A stretch of 26,861 nt of DNA. Origin: a virus. The notes below the pieces were generated by a model. It was not told the origin of the DNA. It saw nothing but the letters and a program-made list of their open reading frames with translations, and ran no database searches. Location: positions 1 to 26,861 of IMG/VR virus record IMGVR_UViG_3300048592_000795. The stretch is one strand, 5' to 3'. A program made the position numbers and the translations under genes. Shown one piece after another: positions 7,700-15,765 of this stretch (positions within the stretch are counted from its first letter, which is position 1; each line of letters begins with the position of its first letter).

Positions 7700-10600
7700 T
7701 GGCGACGATTACCAGCGCATCGCTCGGGTGGACTGACGGGCAGGACGTTACCAGCGTGATCGCCGCGGCGCTGGCGGCGCTGGAAAGCGGTGACACGTTC
7801 ATCCTGTCGCACAGGTACGAATTGACCGGCGGTCCCTACACCCTGCCTGGCGGCGTCATCCTTGACGCGGTAGTCGGGGCCGGGTTCGACGTGATGGACC
7901 CGGACCGCACGACCAGCAATGGGTACGTGTTCCAGCTCGGCGGCGACGGCATCACGATCCGCAACTGGACCGTGACGATGCCGACCGCGATAGACTGGAC
8001 TGAGTTGGCGCTGACGGTCAACCCGCAACTGAACACGCACTACAACGCCCGGATATTCCTGCGCGGCCAAGACCGGCAAAACTTCACGCTGGAAAACTGC
8101 GACATCGATTTCAACGGCCAGCACATCGTTGTCTTCGACAATTGCGACGCGCTGGTATTCAGGAGAACCCGATTTCGGGGGGCGTATTGGGTCTCAACGT
8201 TCTATCAGTGCCACGATGTCTTGCACGAATACTGCCTATGGGATGGCGGCCCGGGAGAAGGGATCAAGACCAGTGTCGCCGGGTCTACTCCGACCAAGGG
8301 GTGCAAGGACTTCATCATCCGTCACTGCCTGTTCCGCTTCTTGTTCCGGGACGGCACGGACACCACGGGCGGGTTCCTCGACAGTGTGATCGAGGACAGC
8401 ATTTTCTACCGCAATTCATACGGCGGGGTGGGCGGCGGCGTCGATCTGAAATGCGCCCACGACGGCGGGCAGGAGCCGCACCCGGCCGTGGTAAGCAGCA
8501 ATGTGCTGATCCAGCGATGCCGGTTCATCGACATTCGGCATGCCATCGTGACCGCGATCGGCGATCCCGCGCCCTACGAAATAACGCTGGAAAATGAAGA
8601 GTACGCCATTCCGAACAATATCCGGGTGGATGCGTGCTCGTTCGAGCGCACCACGAGCGGGGCTTATGAGGTGCAGCGGGCCCTCACAAAGGGCGGTTAC
8701 GACGTCGAAATCACGAACTCCACGATCAAGGGGACGGTGACCGCCCCCGCCAATTTGAGCCCCGGTGTCGTGAGCGGGCCGGGGTCGTTCTGGGATGAAG
8801 ACCTCACGCTGCCGAACACGTCCCTGTCGGGCGACACGCCGACCCCGCAGGCGGCGGAGGACTACGAGGACATCGTCCCGTTCACCTACGGGCCGCAGGA
8901 ACCAGAGGAGCCCGCCGTGACTGGACGAGCGCTGTTCACCGAGCCGGAGAAGAAGGGGAACCCCGAGCCGAGCCGCGTGCTGGCATTCACCGTGGCCGGG
9001 GAGCCGGTCGAGGCCGAGGCCGTGGAGACGGGCGTGTGGCTCGTCGAGGGGCCGGTCGGGCCGGCGTCGGTTCTGGTGACGGACACCAACCAGTTCGGGC
9101 AGGTCAGCCGCCGCTACGACTGGACCCTGAAGGAAACGCCGAACCTGCTGCCGAGTTTCTCCGGGCGTGGGCCGGTGCTGGAGATCGTGCCGTTCGAGGG
9201 CGGGGGCGAGGAACCGCCGCCGGGCGGTGACGGAGAGAACCCCGGCGACGTGGACCCGACGCCGCTGGCGATCCTCTACGTCGCGCCTGAGACCGGCAGC
9301 GACAGCAACGACGGCTCGACCGAGATCCTCGCGAAACAGAACATCCCCTCGGCCCCCGGCGCCGGCACGCGGGTGGTGGTCGTCGAGGGCGAGCGGTTCA
9401 GCACTGCGCAGACGATCGGCACCGGCGGCACGCTCGAGAACCCGGTGCAGGTCTATTTCGATGGCAGCGGCGACACCGAGGCCGGATGGGACTGCGGCAT
9501 CGACATGGACGGCACCTGGACCAGCGAGGGCACGCTGAACGGCGCGACGGTCTGGTCCTACCCGTGGGTTCCCGACGAGACCTATCCCAGCGACACGACC
9601 TACCCCGGCGCGATCCGGTTCTTCCAGGACGACGAGGACGGCGATCGGCGGTGCTACTACCCCGCGCAGTGGCCGCCGGTCGAGCGGGACAGCCATTCGA
9701 ACAACGTCCGGGGCGAATGGCAGGCCGCGCCGAATTCCGGCTTTGCCAGCACGTCGGTGACGATCCCGGCGGGCGACCTCCGGACCACGATCAACGCCTT
9801 CCATGCGACCGAAGACCTGGCCATCCGGACCCAGATCAAGCTGTGGGCGACGCCGAACGTCACGACCGACCGGCGCATCACGTCCTACGATCCCGACACG
9901 GGCGTGATCACCTTCACGCCGGCCTATTCGAAGCAGTCGTCGAACCCGAACAACTACTTCGCGCTCGTCGGGCATCCGGCGTTCCTGGTACGCGAAGGCC
10001 AGTTCATCACCGACCGCACCGAGGGAACCAGCAAGATCATCGTCCGCCCGTTCGGCGCGATCGACCCGAACGAGGGCGCCTGGCAGCGCGAGGGCCTCGC
10101 CAGTCATGGCCTGTGGATCAATGCCAGCCATGTCCGGGTGCGCGGCGGATACTGGCGCCGGGGGTATTCCAACGGCAACACGAACTACGCGAGCCCCCTG
10201 GCAATCGTGCAACTGGGATCCGGCAAGCACGAGCGCGTCTTCTGCTCGGGCCAGCGCGTGGAGCAGTGGCGGCAGGACGGGGCGTCGACGATCCGCGTGA
10301 CCGATGTGCAGGACTGCCTGATCGAAGGCGTGTCGCTGCGCGAGACCGGCGACTACGGCGCGCTCTGCACCCGGGTGGTGAACATGTTCATCATCGACAG
10401 CGTTGCGCAGGAGACCGGGTCCACCGGCTTCAGCTTCCGCTTCTCGAACCAGGGCGGATGCGTCGCCTGCGACATCATCGACATGAAGTCGGTGCACGCG
10501 AACCTCGTGAGCTTCTACGAGGGCAACGAGAACATGGTCTTCGTGGGCAACCGCGGCTGGATCAAGCAGGAGGGCACCTACAACCCCGGCTTCGTCTCGC

Positions 10601-11670
10601 ACCCGCTGAAGAACACGCTGATCGTGGGCAACGAGATTCCGGTGCCGATCTCGAACGCGATCCAGCGCTGGAACCCGAACGGGGCGCGCGCCCGCGGCGA
10701 CGGCGCGGACATCATGGTCAACAACTCCACCTTCTCCGCCGACAATTCGATCGCGCACAAGCAGGCGTCGGGGCTGGGCGGGCTCATGGCGAACAACATC
10801 GGCACGATCAACCACGCGGGCTTGCCCGACGCGACGCTGGACTATGCCGACGATCGGTTCCGGTGGCGCGAATCCGCCATGTCGGGCCTGATCCCGACCG
10901 CAGGTGTCAGCGCGACCAGCGTCGCGGTCGAGAACGGCAAGGGCGAAGGCTCGGACATCGCCAGCAACAACGCGCGGAGTTTCGACTTCGCGAGCGCGGA
11001 CGACTATGTCGACATCCCCCTCGACATGGTGGACGAGATCGAGGCGGAGACGCCCTGGCTGATCGTGTTCGACCGCAAGCGTGGCACCAGCAGCACGACC
11101 ACCATGACGGACATCACCGTCGAGCGGCACGTGCGGACGGCCGCAGGGTGGAGCACGGCGAGCGCGACGTTCTCGCTCGCGACGAGCTGGGGGACCGGAT
11201 CGTCGCTGGCTTTCACCCCGGGAGGCGAGGTGCTGGAGGCGTTCCTGCGCGTGCGCCCGGGGCCGAGCTGGACCACCACGCGGCGCATCGGGATGATCGG
11301 CCGCCCGCGGCACTACATGGACGGGCTGAACCGCTGGGCGATCCGCACGGGCAACGGCTACTGGGGCAACCCGAGCGGCCAGTCGGCGAACTATCTCAAC
11401 AGCACGCAGCGCGCGGCGATCGGGGAGTTCACGCTGGTCTCGGGCGCGCTGGTCGGCGAGGCGCCGGGCGAGCGGTTCGACTTCACCCCCGCCTATGACG
11501 GCGAAGACCTGGTCGAGCCGCGCCTGCTGAGTTCCGCCGCGACGCTCGAGATCACGCATCCGAGTCTGCCGGACACAACGCTGGAGTTCGACTTCGTCGG
11601 CGCGATCGACCCGCGCACGGGCCTGCCGCCCTATGACTGGAAGACGCTGAACTGGGGAGGCCTGCGATGA
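7699..11670 (+). CDS. Giant tailspike with two beta-helix modules
   Basis: A 1323-aa protein, the largest in the window. Residues ~20-340 form a first right-handed beta-helix-like module with repeated short strands (FTLENCDIDFNG, DALVFRRTRFRG, FIIRHCLFRF, VLIQRCRFIDI). Residues ~400-515 are an Ig-like linker ending in a Pro/Gly-rich hinge (GGGEEPPPGGDG). A second beta-helix module starts near residue 523 with ILYVAPETGSDSNDG, typical of parallel beta-helix surface proteins, and runs to ~1070. The last ~250 residues resemble a beta-sandwich tip. Such spikes bind and often cleave host polysaccharide; acidic residues are plentiful but no specific catalytic pair can be assigned. The first module is at about 50-55% GC, the second much higher, so the gene looks like a fusion of two spikes. 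Confidence 0.85.
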   Translation: MATITSASLGWTDGQDVTSVIAAALAALESGDTFILSHRYELTGGPYTLPGGVILDAVVGAGFDVMDPDRTTSNGYVFQLGGDGITIRNWTVTMPTAIDWTELALTVNPQLNTHYNARIFLRGQDRQNFTLENCDIDFNGQHIVVFDNCDALVFRRTRFRGAYWVSTFYQCHDVLHEYCLWDGGPGEGIKTSVAGSTPTKGCKDFIIRHCLFRFLFRDGTDTTGGFLDSVIEDSIFYRNSYGGVGGGVDLKCAHDGGQEPHPAVVSSNVLIQRCRFIDIRHAIVTAIGDPAPYEITLENEEYAIPNNIRVDACSFERTTSGAYEVQRALTKGGYDVEITNSTIKGTVTAPANLSPGVVSGPGSFWDEDLTLPNTSLSGDTPTPQAAEDYEDIVPFTYGPQEPEEPAVTGRALFTEPEKKGNPEPSRVLAFTVAGEPVEAEAVETGVWLVEGPVGPASVLVTDTNQFGQVSRRYDWTLKETPNLLPSFSGRGPVLEIVPFEGGGEEPPPGGDGENPGDVDPTPLAILYVAPETGSDSNDGSTEILAKQNIPSAPGAGTRVVVVEGERFSTAQTIGTGGTLENPVQVYFDGSGDTEAGWDCGIDMDGTWTSEGTLNGATVWSYPWVPDETYPSDTTYPGAIRFFQDDEDGDRRCYYPAQWPPVERDSHSNNVRGEWQAAPNSGFASTSVTIPAGDLRTTINAFHATEDLAIRTQIKLWATPNVTTDRRITSYDPDTGVITFTPAYSKQSSNPNNYFALVGHPAFLVREGQFITDRTEGTSKIIVRPFGAIDPNEGAWQREGLASHGLWINASHVRVRGGYWRRGYSNGNTNYASPLAIVQLGSGKHERVFCSGQRVEQWRQDGASTIRVTDVQDCLIEGVSLRETGDYGALCTRVVNMFIIDSVAQETGSTGFSFRFSNQGGCVACDIIDMKSVHANLVSFYEGNENMVFVGNRGWIKQEGTYNPGFVSHPLKNTLIVGNEIPVPISNAIQRWNPNGARARGDGADIMVNNSTFSADNSIAHKQASGLGGLMANNIGTINHAGLPDATLDYADDRFRWRESAMSGLIPTAGVSATSVAVENGKGEGSDIASNNARSFDFASADDYVDIPLDMVDEIEAETPWLIVFDRKRGTSSTTTMTDITVERHVRTAAGWSTASATFSLATSWGTGSSLAFTPGGEVLEAFLRVRPGPSWTTTRRIGMIGRPRHYMDGLNRWAIRTGNGYWGNPSGQSANYLNSTQRAAIGEFTLVSGALVGEAPGERFDFTPAYDGEDLVEPRLLSSAATLEITHPSLPDTTLEFDFVGAIDPRTGLPPYDWKTLNWGGLR

Positions 11671-13082
11671 GCGAGCACATGCTGATGGTGGAGTTGACCG
11701 ACTCGGTGAAGTACATCCCCGATCCCGACGCGATCGACTTCGACACCCGCGGCGTGCAGTGGTATCGCGAGGGGGCCGAGGGCGCGCTGCTGCCGATCGA
11801 CGGCGACCCCTACGACTGGGATCCGCTGACCGACCCGCGGGGCTATCCCTTCACCCCGGTGGCCCGCGGCACCTATGCCGCGCGCGAGTTCCTGACCAAT
11901 GCCGAGGGCACCGTCTGGGACGACTACGTCTATTTCGTGGCCTTCAACCCCGAGGACGCGCAGCCGGCGGTGGTCGAGGCCCCGATCCTGTCGGGCCTGT
12001 CGACGCCGCCGAAGGTGGGCGAGTTGTTGGTCGTGACGACGCGCGCCACGATCGCGGGCACGCCCACGCCGACGCTGGTCGAACTGGGAATCGAGCGCAA
12101 GCTGGCCGAGGACGACGACAGCGAGGCCGAGCTGGTCGTGGCGGACGAGGAATGGACGCTGGTCGAGGCGGACGAGGACTACCTCTTCCGGTTCTTCGAG
12201 GAATGGGAGAACGAGCTCGGCACCGTCCGCGCGGTGTCGGAATGGACCGACCCGGTCGCCGCGGCCGGTGCGGCGCAGGGCAGCCTCGCCTTTCCCGACG
12301 ATCCGGTGATCTTCAACCCCGACAGCGACGCGGCCCTGACGCTGGTGGACGGGCGCATCTCGGAGATGCGCAACCAGAACTACCTGGCGGGCAGCTTCTG
12401 GTCGCCACCCTCCGCGCCGCGGAACCCGGCGCGGCCGACACTGCCGAACGGGCTGCGCACGCTGCACCTCGACAATACCGGATCCTCGGCCTGCATCCTG
12501 ACCTATCCCGCCCGCACGCTGGCCTATGACGGCGGCACCGTGTCGATGGACGCGGCCGGCGCCGACCTGTGGACGCACTCGATCTGTTTCCGGCCGCTGG
12601 TGATCGACCAGCTTCGCTACATCGTCGCGATCTCGAACGGGCTGGCGACGGCGCGGCTGTACCAGTTGCTCTTCAACTCGACCGGCAGCCTGCGGCTGCG
12701 CCTGAGGATGGACAACGACGCGGCGGACGAGGCCGAGTTCGGGTTCACCGACTTGGGCGTGACGCTGGAGGTCGGCACCGACTATGCCGTGACCCTGCGC
12801 AAGAGCGCGGCGGACACGGTCCATGCCTTCGTCGCCAGCGGCAAGATGGTCGACGGCACCCCGGTCGTCGACCTCGGGCCCGGCGCTGGCGTTGCCTGCA
12901 ACGTGGGCGGGCTGACCGGCACGCTGCCGAGCGTCACGTACATGGCCAACCGAACCGTGGCCTCGGGCGGCTTCCAAGGCTACGTGCATTCCTTCATCGC
13001 CCGCCCCGAGTCGGTGACGGACGAAATTGCAACGGACCGGAACAAGAGATTGCTGCGCCGCGCCGGGGTGGTGATCCCGTAA
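11667..13082 (+). CDS. Ig/lectin-like adhesion protein, last gene of late operon
   Basis: A 471-aa protein starting on the tailspike stop (ATGA). Residues ~1-95 include paired aromatic/acidic motifs (GVQWYREGAEG, YDWDPLTDPRGYPF). Residues ~100-200 are Ig-like (APILSGLSTPPKVGEL). Residues ~215-470 resemble a concanavalin-A/LamG-type lectin fold (LRTLHLDNTGS, HSICFRPLVI, GTDYAVTLRKS, GGFQGYVHSFIARP). It ends just 30 bp before the attachment site, so it closes the tail operon. Likely a receptor-binding or spike-associated subunit. No catalytic motif or membrane segment is seen. Confidence 0.7.
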   Translation: MSEHMLMVELTDSVKYIPDPDAIDFDTRGVQWYREGAEGALLPIDGDPYDWDPLTDPRGYPFTPVARGTYAAREFLTNAEGTVWDDYVYFVAFNPEDAQPAVVEAPILSGLSTPPKVGELLVVTTRATIAGTPTPTLVELGIERKLAEDDDSEAELVVADEEWTLVEADEDYLFRFFEEWENELGTVRAVSEWTDPVAAAGAAQGSLAFPDDPVIFNPDSDAALTLVDGRISEMRNQNYLAGSFWSPPSAPRNPARPTLPNGLRTLHLDNTGSSACILTYPARTLAYDGGTVSMDAAGADLWTHSICFRPLVIDQLRYIVAISNGLATARLYQLLFNSTGSLRLRLRMDNDAADEAEFGFTDLGVTLEVGTDYAVTLRKSAADTVHAFVASGKMVDGTPVVDLGPGAGVACNVGGLTGTLPSVTYMANRTVASGGFQGYVHSFIARPESVTDEIATDRNKRLLRRAGVVIP

Positions 13083-13111
13083 CCGATTGAAATCACGGCA
13101 AAGCGCCGTAA

Positions 13112-13157
13112 CTCTTAATCAATTGGTCGAAGGTTCGAATCCTTCCGAGCCCACCAT
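13112..13157 (+). other. Probable attP core: 3' end of tRNA-Lys(CUU)
   Basis: From the anticodon loop (CTCTTAA, anticodon CUU) through the T-arm (GAAGG stem, TTCGAAT loop, CCTTC) and acceptor strand CGAGCCC to the final ACCA, this matches the 3' part of a tRNA-Lys. The 5' half (acceptor 5' strand, D-arm, 5' anticodon stem) is absent: the pairing fails one base 5' of position 31. Phage genes lie on both sides and the integrase operon is 0.5 kb to the right. This is the usual form of an attP that restores the tRNA on integration. Confidence 0.85.
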
Positions 13158-13203
13158 CGTTTCAAGGGGTTAGGCCAGTGCGGGGCGGAACACTTGGGGA
13201 ACC

Positions 13204-13236
13204 GTCCGACTCGTCCGACTCCTGTCCGACTCGGAC
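13204..13236 (+). repeat. Three 9-bp direct repeats, possible integrase arm sites
   Basis: GTCCGACTC occurs at 13204-13212, 13213-13221 and 13224-13232. The last copy runs into a near-palindrome GTCCGA-C-TCGGAC (13224-13236). They lie 47-80 bp from the tRNA-derived core, between it and the integrase operon. That is where arm-type integrase or Xis binding sites would be expected. Confidence 0.55.
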
Positions 13237-13253
13237 GGAATCGGGAGGGCGCC

Positions 13254-13526
13254 TCACCCTTCTTTCCAATCCGGGCGCCGATTGAATACGTATTGCCCAT
13301 CGGCCGCGATCTGAACCGTGATCTCGTCGTCGGCGGCTCGCTGGCCGATCGCCTTGACGAGGCTGTCAGGATAACCGAGCGCGGCGGAGAGGATGTCACG
13401 GGCTTCCGCGACCCGCTCGCGCATCAGGGGGTGGAGCACGCGGTCCGAAAGCGGGTGCGCGAGCATCCCAGACATCCGCCGGTGCAGCCTGATTGCCACC
13501 TCGACGCGGTCGGCGTCCATTTCCAT
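13254..13526 (-). CDS. Small unknown protein, last gene of leftward operon
   Basis: A 90-aa protein of unknown function. The start ATG at 13526 is preferred over one 18 bp upstream because it overlaps the previous stop (TGATG) and has GGAGG upstream. It has an N-terminal helix (MDADRVEVAIRLHRRMSGML), a central Arg/Glu-rich helix and a C-terminal beta hairpin (ITVQIAADGQYVFNR). It sits nearest the attachment site, at the end of the int operon. Confidence 0.65.
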   Translation of the reverse strand: MEMDADRVEVAIRLHRRMSGMLAHPLSDRVLHPLMRERVAEARDILSAALGYPDSLVKAIGQRAADDEITVQIAADGQYVFNRRPDWKEG

Positions 13527-13717
13527 CAGGCCTCCGTCTGCCAAGTCAGCCGCGCGGGGTGGGCGCGGAGGCTCTGGCGTTCGTTGTACTCGGCGACCAT
13601 GCGCTGCTTTTCGTCGTTCGACAATGCCTCGAAGGCGCGAATGGCGGCCTCCACCGGATCCCGACGCGCCTCGACCTGCAGTCGGCGCAGGTGTTCGGTA
13701 AGGGCTGCCCGTGTCAC
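13526..13717 (-). CDS. Small helical protein coupled to integrase
   Basis: A 63-aa, highly charged helical protein (EHLRRLQVEARRDPVEAAIRAF). The GTG start has a strong GGAGGAG site and overlaps the integrase stop by 4 bp (GTGA). Short, charged proteins next to int are often recombination directionality factors or regulators, but no HTH is clear. Function unknown. Confidence 0.65.
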   Translation of the reverse strand: MTRAALTEHLRRLQVEARRDPVEAAIRAFEALSNDEKQRMVAEYNERQSLRAHPARLTWQTEA

Positions 13718-14823
13718 GTCTCCTCCGGTCTCCTGATGGCCTTCACCGCGCGGCTGGCGGTGTGGCGGGTGGCGGGCATGTAGGTGCCCGAGAGCTTGGG
13801 GTCGGTCCAGGCGCTGTTGCCGAGGGCGTCGGCCACGTCGCGTTCGGAGGCGCCGGCGGCGCGGGCGAGGTGGCCGAAGGTGCGGCGCAGGTCGCGGAAC
13901 TGGAGGCTGGCGAGGGCGGGCAGGGTTTCCGCCGCTCGGGCGCGGACGCGCATCCAGGCGCGGGCGAATCGGTCGGGGTCGTAGGGGCGGCCGGTGCCTT
14001 CGTAGTGGAGGAGGCGGGCGCGGTCGCCGGCGGTGTCGAGGGCGGCCTGCAGGTGCGGCGCCAGATCCGGGTGGATGTCGAGCGCGCCGTGGTTGCCGCG
14101 CTTCGAGCGGACAAGCCGCCACATGCCCTCGCGGAAGTCGGCGGGTGCGGCGGTGATGATGTCGCGCTGGCGCTGGCCCTGGTAGAGGGCGAGGCGCACG
14201 GCGAGCGCGATCGAGGGCAGGCCAAGCGATTCGGCCGCGCCGGTCAGGGCGTCGATCTCCTCCCACCCCGCGACGCGGCGGCGGGGCGGCGGGGTGACCA
14301 TGCGCAGGCGCAGGCAGGGGTTGAGGTCGATCCAGCCCTTGCGCTCGGCATAGGACATCAGGACCGACATGTGGCGCAGCAGGCCCGCGGCCATCCACGG
14401 CCCGCGCGTGCGATAGAGCGTCTCGTACCATTCGACCATGACGGGGCGGACGAAGTCCGCGACCATGGCGGAGCCCCACTTGTCCTCGATCTGGCGAAAG
14501 AAGGCCTCGTAGCCCTTGCGGGTGTCGGGGCTGAGCCCGTCCCAGGCGGGGCTGGCGCGGTAGGCGGCGATCAGGGCGTGCACGGTGCGTCCCCGCTTGC
14601 GCGGGGATGACATGGTGCTTCCCTGCCCCCGGGCGTCGTCCACTGCGGCGTTCAGGCGCGCGGCCTCGCGCACCGACCAGGTCAGGCGCGCGGGGTCGAG
14701 CGCGACGGGTTCGAACCCGAGCTCGCGCAGCGGCGTCTCGGGTTCCCACCAGATCCGCCAGGTGCCGTCCGTGCGCCGGCGCTGGCGCAGGCGGGGCGGC
14801 GGGTTGCGGACCGGGCGGGTCAC
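13714..14823 (-). CDS. int: Tyrosine-recombinase integrase
   Basis: A 369-aa site-specific recombinase that would join attP to the host tRNA-Lys attB. Motifs: Arg I at R218 (LYQGQRQRDI), the beta-hairpin Lys at K241 (VRSKRGNHG), box II RDLRRTFGHLA at 310-320 with R313, and the nucleophile Y348 (SGTYMPATR). The usual His of HxxR is Arg (R310) and the later His/Trp position is Asn (N336, LGNSAW), variants known to me from alphaproteobacterial phage integrases. A core-binding SAM-like domain lies at about 80-180. Start GTG overlaps the upstream zinc-ribbon gene stop. Residues ~71-80 are encoded by a dispersed palindrome (14589-14611), so the very N-terminal extension may not be part of the conserved enzyme. 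It is leftward, 560 bp from the att core. Confidence 0.93.
   Translation of the reverse strand: MTRPVRNPPPRLRQRRRTDGTWRIWWEPETPLRELGFEPVALDPARLTWSVREAARLNAAVDDARGQGSTMSSPRKRGRTVHALIAAYRASPAWDGLSPDTRKGYEAFFRQIEDKWGSAMVADFVRPVMVEWYETLYRTRGPWMAAGLLRHMSVLMSYAERKGWIDLNPCLRLRMVTPPPRRRVAGWEEIDALTGAAESLGLPSIALAVRLALYQGQRQRDIITAAPADFREGMWRLVRSKRGNHGALDIHPDLAPHLQAALDTAGDRARLLHYEGTGRPYDPDRFARAWMRVRARAAETLPALASLQFRDLRRTFGHLARAAGASERDVADALGNSAWTDPKLSGTYMPATRHTASRAVKAIRRPEET
14589..14611. repeat. Dispersed palindrome inside integrase gene
   Basis: CCCCGC (14591-14596), loop TTGC, GCGGGG (14601-14606), followed by ATGAC. Same stem as the copies at 20923, 21213 and 21507. It lies in frame in the N-terminal linker of the integrase. 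Confidence 0.8.
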
Positions 14824-15059
14824 GAGCGCGCCCGGCAGTCGTTGCAGAGGCGGTGGTGCGGCCCTTCGCTGCGGATCTCGATGCCGCAGCAGAGGCAGGG
14901 GCGCGGGCGGGCCATTTCCGCCTTCAGGCGCCGTTCCTCGATGCCGATGTAATATTCGACATAGCCGTTATGGGCGGAGATCGTGCGCAGGACGCGCTCG
15001 CCGTGCCGCAACTCCACGCGATTGCCACCGACACGGACGGCGTCAATCTGCAGCTTCAT
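14820..15059 (-). CDS. Small zinc-ribbon protein
   Basis: A 79-aa protein. The start at 15059 is chosen because GGGAGAAGAG precedes it and it overlaps the previous gene stop (ATGA). The N-terminal ~45 residues look beta-rich (LQIDAVRVGGNRVELRHGE). The C-terminus has two CxxC pairs (C55/C58 and C72/C75; CLCCGIEIRSEGPHHRLCNDC), a four-Cys zinc-binding motif typical of small nucleic-acid or protein-binding phage regulators. It is coupled to int by a GTGA overlap. Function unknown. Confidence 0.7.
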   Translation of the reverse strand: MKLQIDAVRVGGNRVELRHGERVLRTISAHNGYVEYYIGIEERRLKAEMARPRPCLCCGIEIRSEGPHHRLCNDCRARS

Positions 15060-15172
15060 CGTCTCTTCTCCCTGTCCTCGTCGTCGTCGAGCGCCGAGAG
15101 CAGCATCAGCCACCCGGCGAGCGTGATCATGGCGAGGCCGCCGAGCAGGTCGAGGATCCGGCGGCCCCGCAT
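15056..15172 (-). CDS. Very small membrane protein (38 aa)
   Basis: A 38-aa protein with a basic start (MRGRR), one transmembrane helix (about 7-26, LDLLGGLAMITLAGWLMLL) and a charged tail (DDDEDREKRR), giving an N-in single-pass topology by the positive-inside rule only weakly, since both ends carry Arg. It overlaps the next gene by 4 bp, which supports translation. Function unknown. Confidence 0.6.
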   Translation of the reverse strand: MRGRRILDLLGGLAMITLAGWLMLLSALDDDEDREKRR

Positions 15173-15176
15173 GGCG

Positions 15177-15674
15177 TCAGCCGCGCCCGCGCCCGCGGCC
15201 CTGGCCGTTGTCGTGGTGCCCGGTCCAGCCGTAGTTGCCGCCCTGCCCGTTGTTGGCGCTGGCGTTGCCGCGGGGGCCGCGCGGGCGGTCGCCGTGACCA
15301 TGGCCGTGCCCGTGGCCGTTCCCGGCGTGGCCACCGTCGCCGCCATCGCCGTCACCGTCGCCGCCGTCGCCGCCATCGCCGTCACCGTCGCCACCGTCGC
15401 CGCCACCGTCGCCACCGCCGTTCGAGGGCGGGGCGGGCGCGGCGAGGACGACCGGCGCCTCGGCATTGCCGCCGCCGTCACCCCAGAGCGCGGCGCATTC
15501 GGCGTTGTCCATGCGCGGCTGGATCCCGGTCGCGGCGCGGACCTGGGCGAGGTTGCCGAAGAGGATCGCGCACTGGCGGTAGGGCTGCGACGGGTCGGCC
15601 GCGGCCGGGCTGGACAGGAGGGTGGAGGCGAGCATCATGGCCGCCGCGGCGGCCGGAATCGTCAGGGTCTTCAT
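15177..15674 (-). CDS. Secreted Gly/Asp/His-rich protein
   Basis: A 165-aa protein with a Sec signal peptide (MKTLTIPAAAAAMMLASTLL, likely cleavage after AAA at ~26). The start at 15674 is chosen for the signal peptide and an AAGGAG site. The mature N-terminus has a small domain with two Cys (C35, C60). Residues 86-115 are almost only Gly and Asp, residues 120-128 alternate Gly-His, and the rest is Gly/Asn/Arg-rich. The Gly-Asp part is encoded by 30-bp tandem repeats. Acidic Gly-Asp and His-Gly runs could bind Ca2+ or transition metals, but it is not an RTX consensus. A secreted low-complexity protein in an early phage operon is unusual. Function unknown. Confidence 0.65.
   Translation of the reverse strand: MKTLTIPAAAAAMMLASTLLSSPAAADPSQPYRQCAILFGNLAQVRAATGIQPRMDNAECAALWGDGGGNAEAPVVLAAPAPPSNGGGDGGGDGGDGDGDGGDGGDGDGDGGDGGHAGNGHGHGHGHGDRPRGPRGNASANNGQGGNYGWTGHHDNGQGRGRGRG
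15331..15420. repeat. 30-bp tandem repeat in the Gly/Asp-rich gene
   Basis: 15331-15360 and 15361-15390 are identical except at one base. 15391-15420 is a degenerate third unit. They encode the Gly-Asp run, and slippage here could change its length. Confidence 0.85.
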
Positions 15675-15765
15675 TGCAGGTTGCTCCTTGCGGGCTGGTT
15701 GCCGCGGCGGGCGGGTGTTGGCGCACCCGTCCGCCACGCTCGGGATGATCCCGGCGCTGCCGCCC

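Noticed and set aside
8416-11559. 1047-aa minus-strand ORF opposite the tailspike
   Set aside because: Arg/Val/His-rich shadow frame in high-GC DNA with no domain; the plus frame has clear beta-helix repeats and operon overlaps.
11759-12529. 256-aa plus-strand ORF inside the lectin-like gene
   Set aside because: Out-of-frame Gly/Arg-rich shadow; the 471-aa frame has the Ig and lectin patterns and the coupled start.
13096-13110. Hairpin ACGGC-AAAGC-GCCGT as a terminator of the tail operon
   Set aside because: Only a 5-bp stem and no T-run; it may be chance next to the att core.
13112-13157. Functional complete tRNA gene
   Set aside because: Only the part from the anticodon loop to CCA is present; upstream bases do not pair and no D-arm or 5' acceptor strand exists.
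15331-15420. CRISPR-like array
   Set aside because: Repeats are directly tandem, have no spacers, and encode the Gly-Asp run of a protein.
15177-15674. RTX-type calcium-binding repeats
   Set aside because: The Gly-Asp run lacks the GGxGxDxxx nonapeptide period, so it cannot be called RTX.
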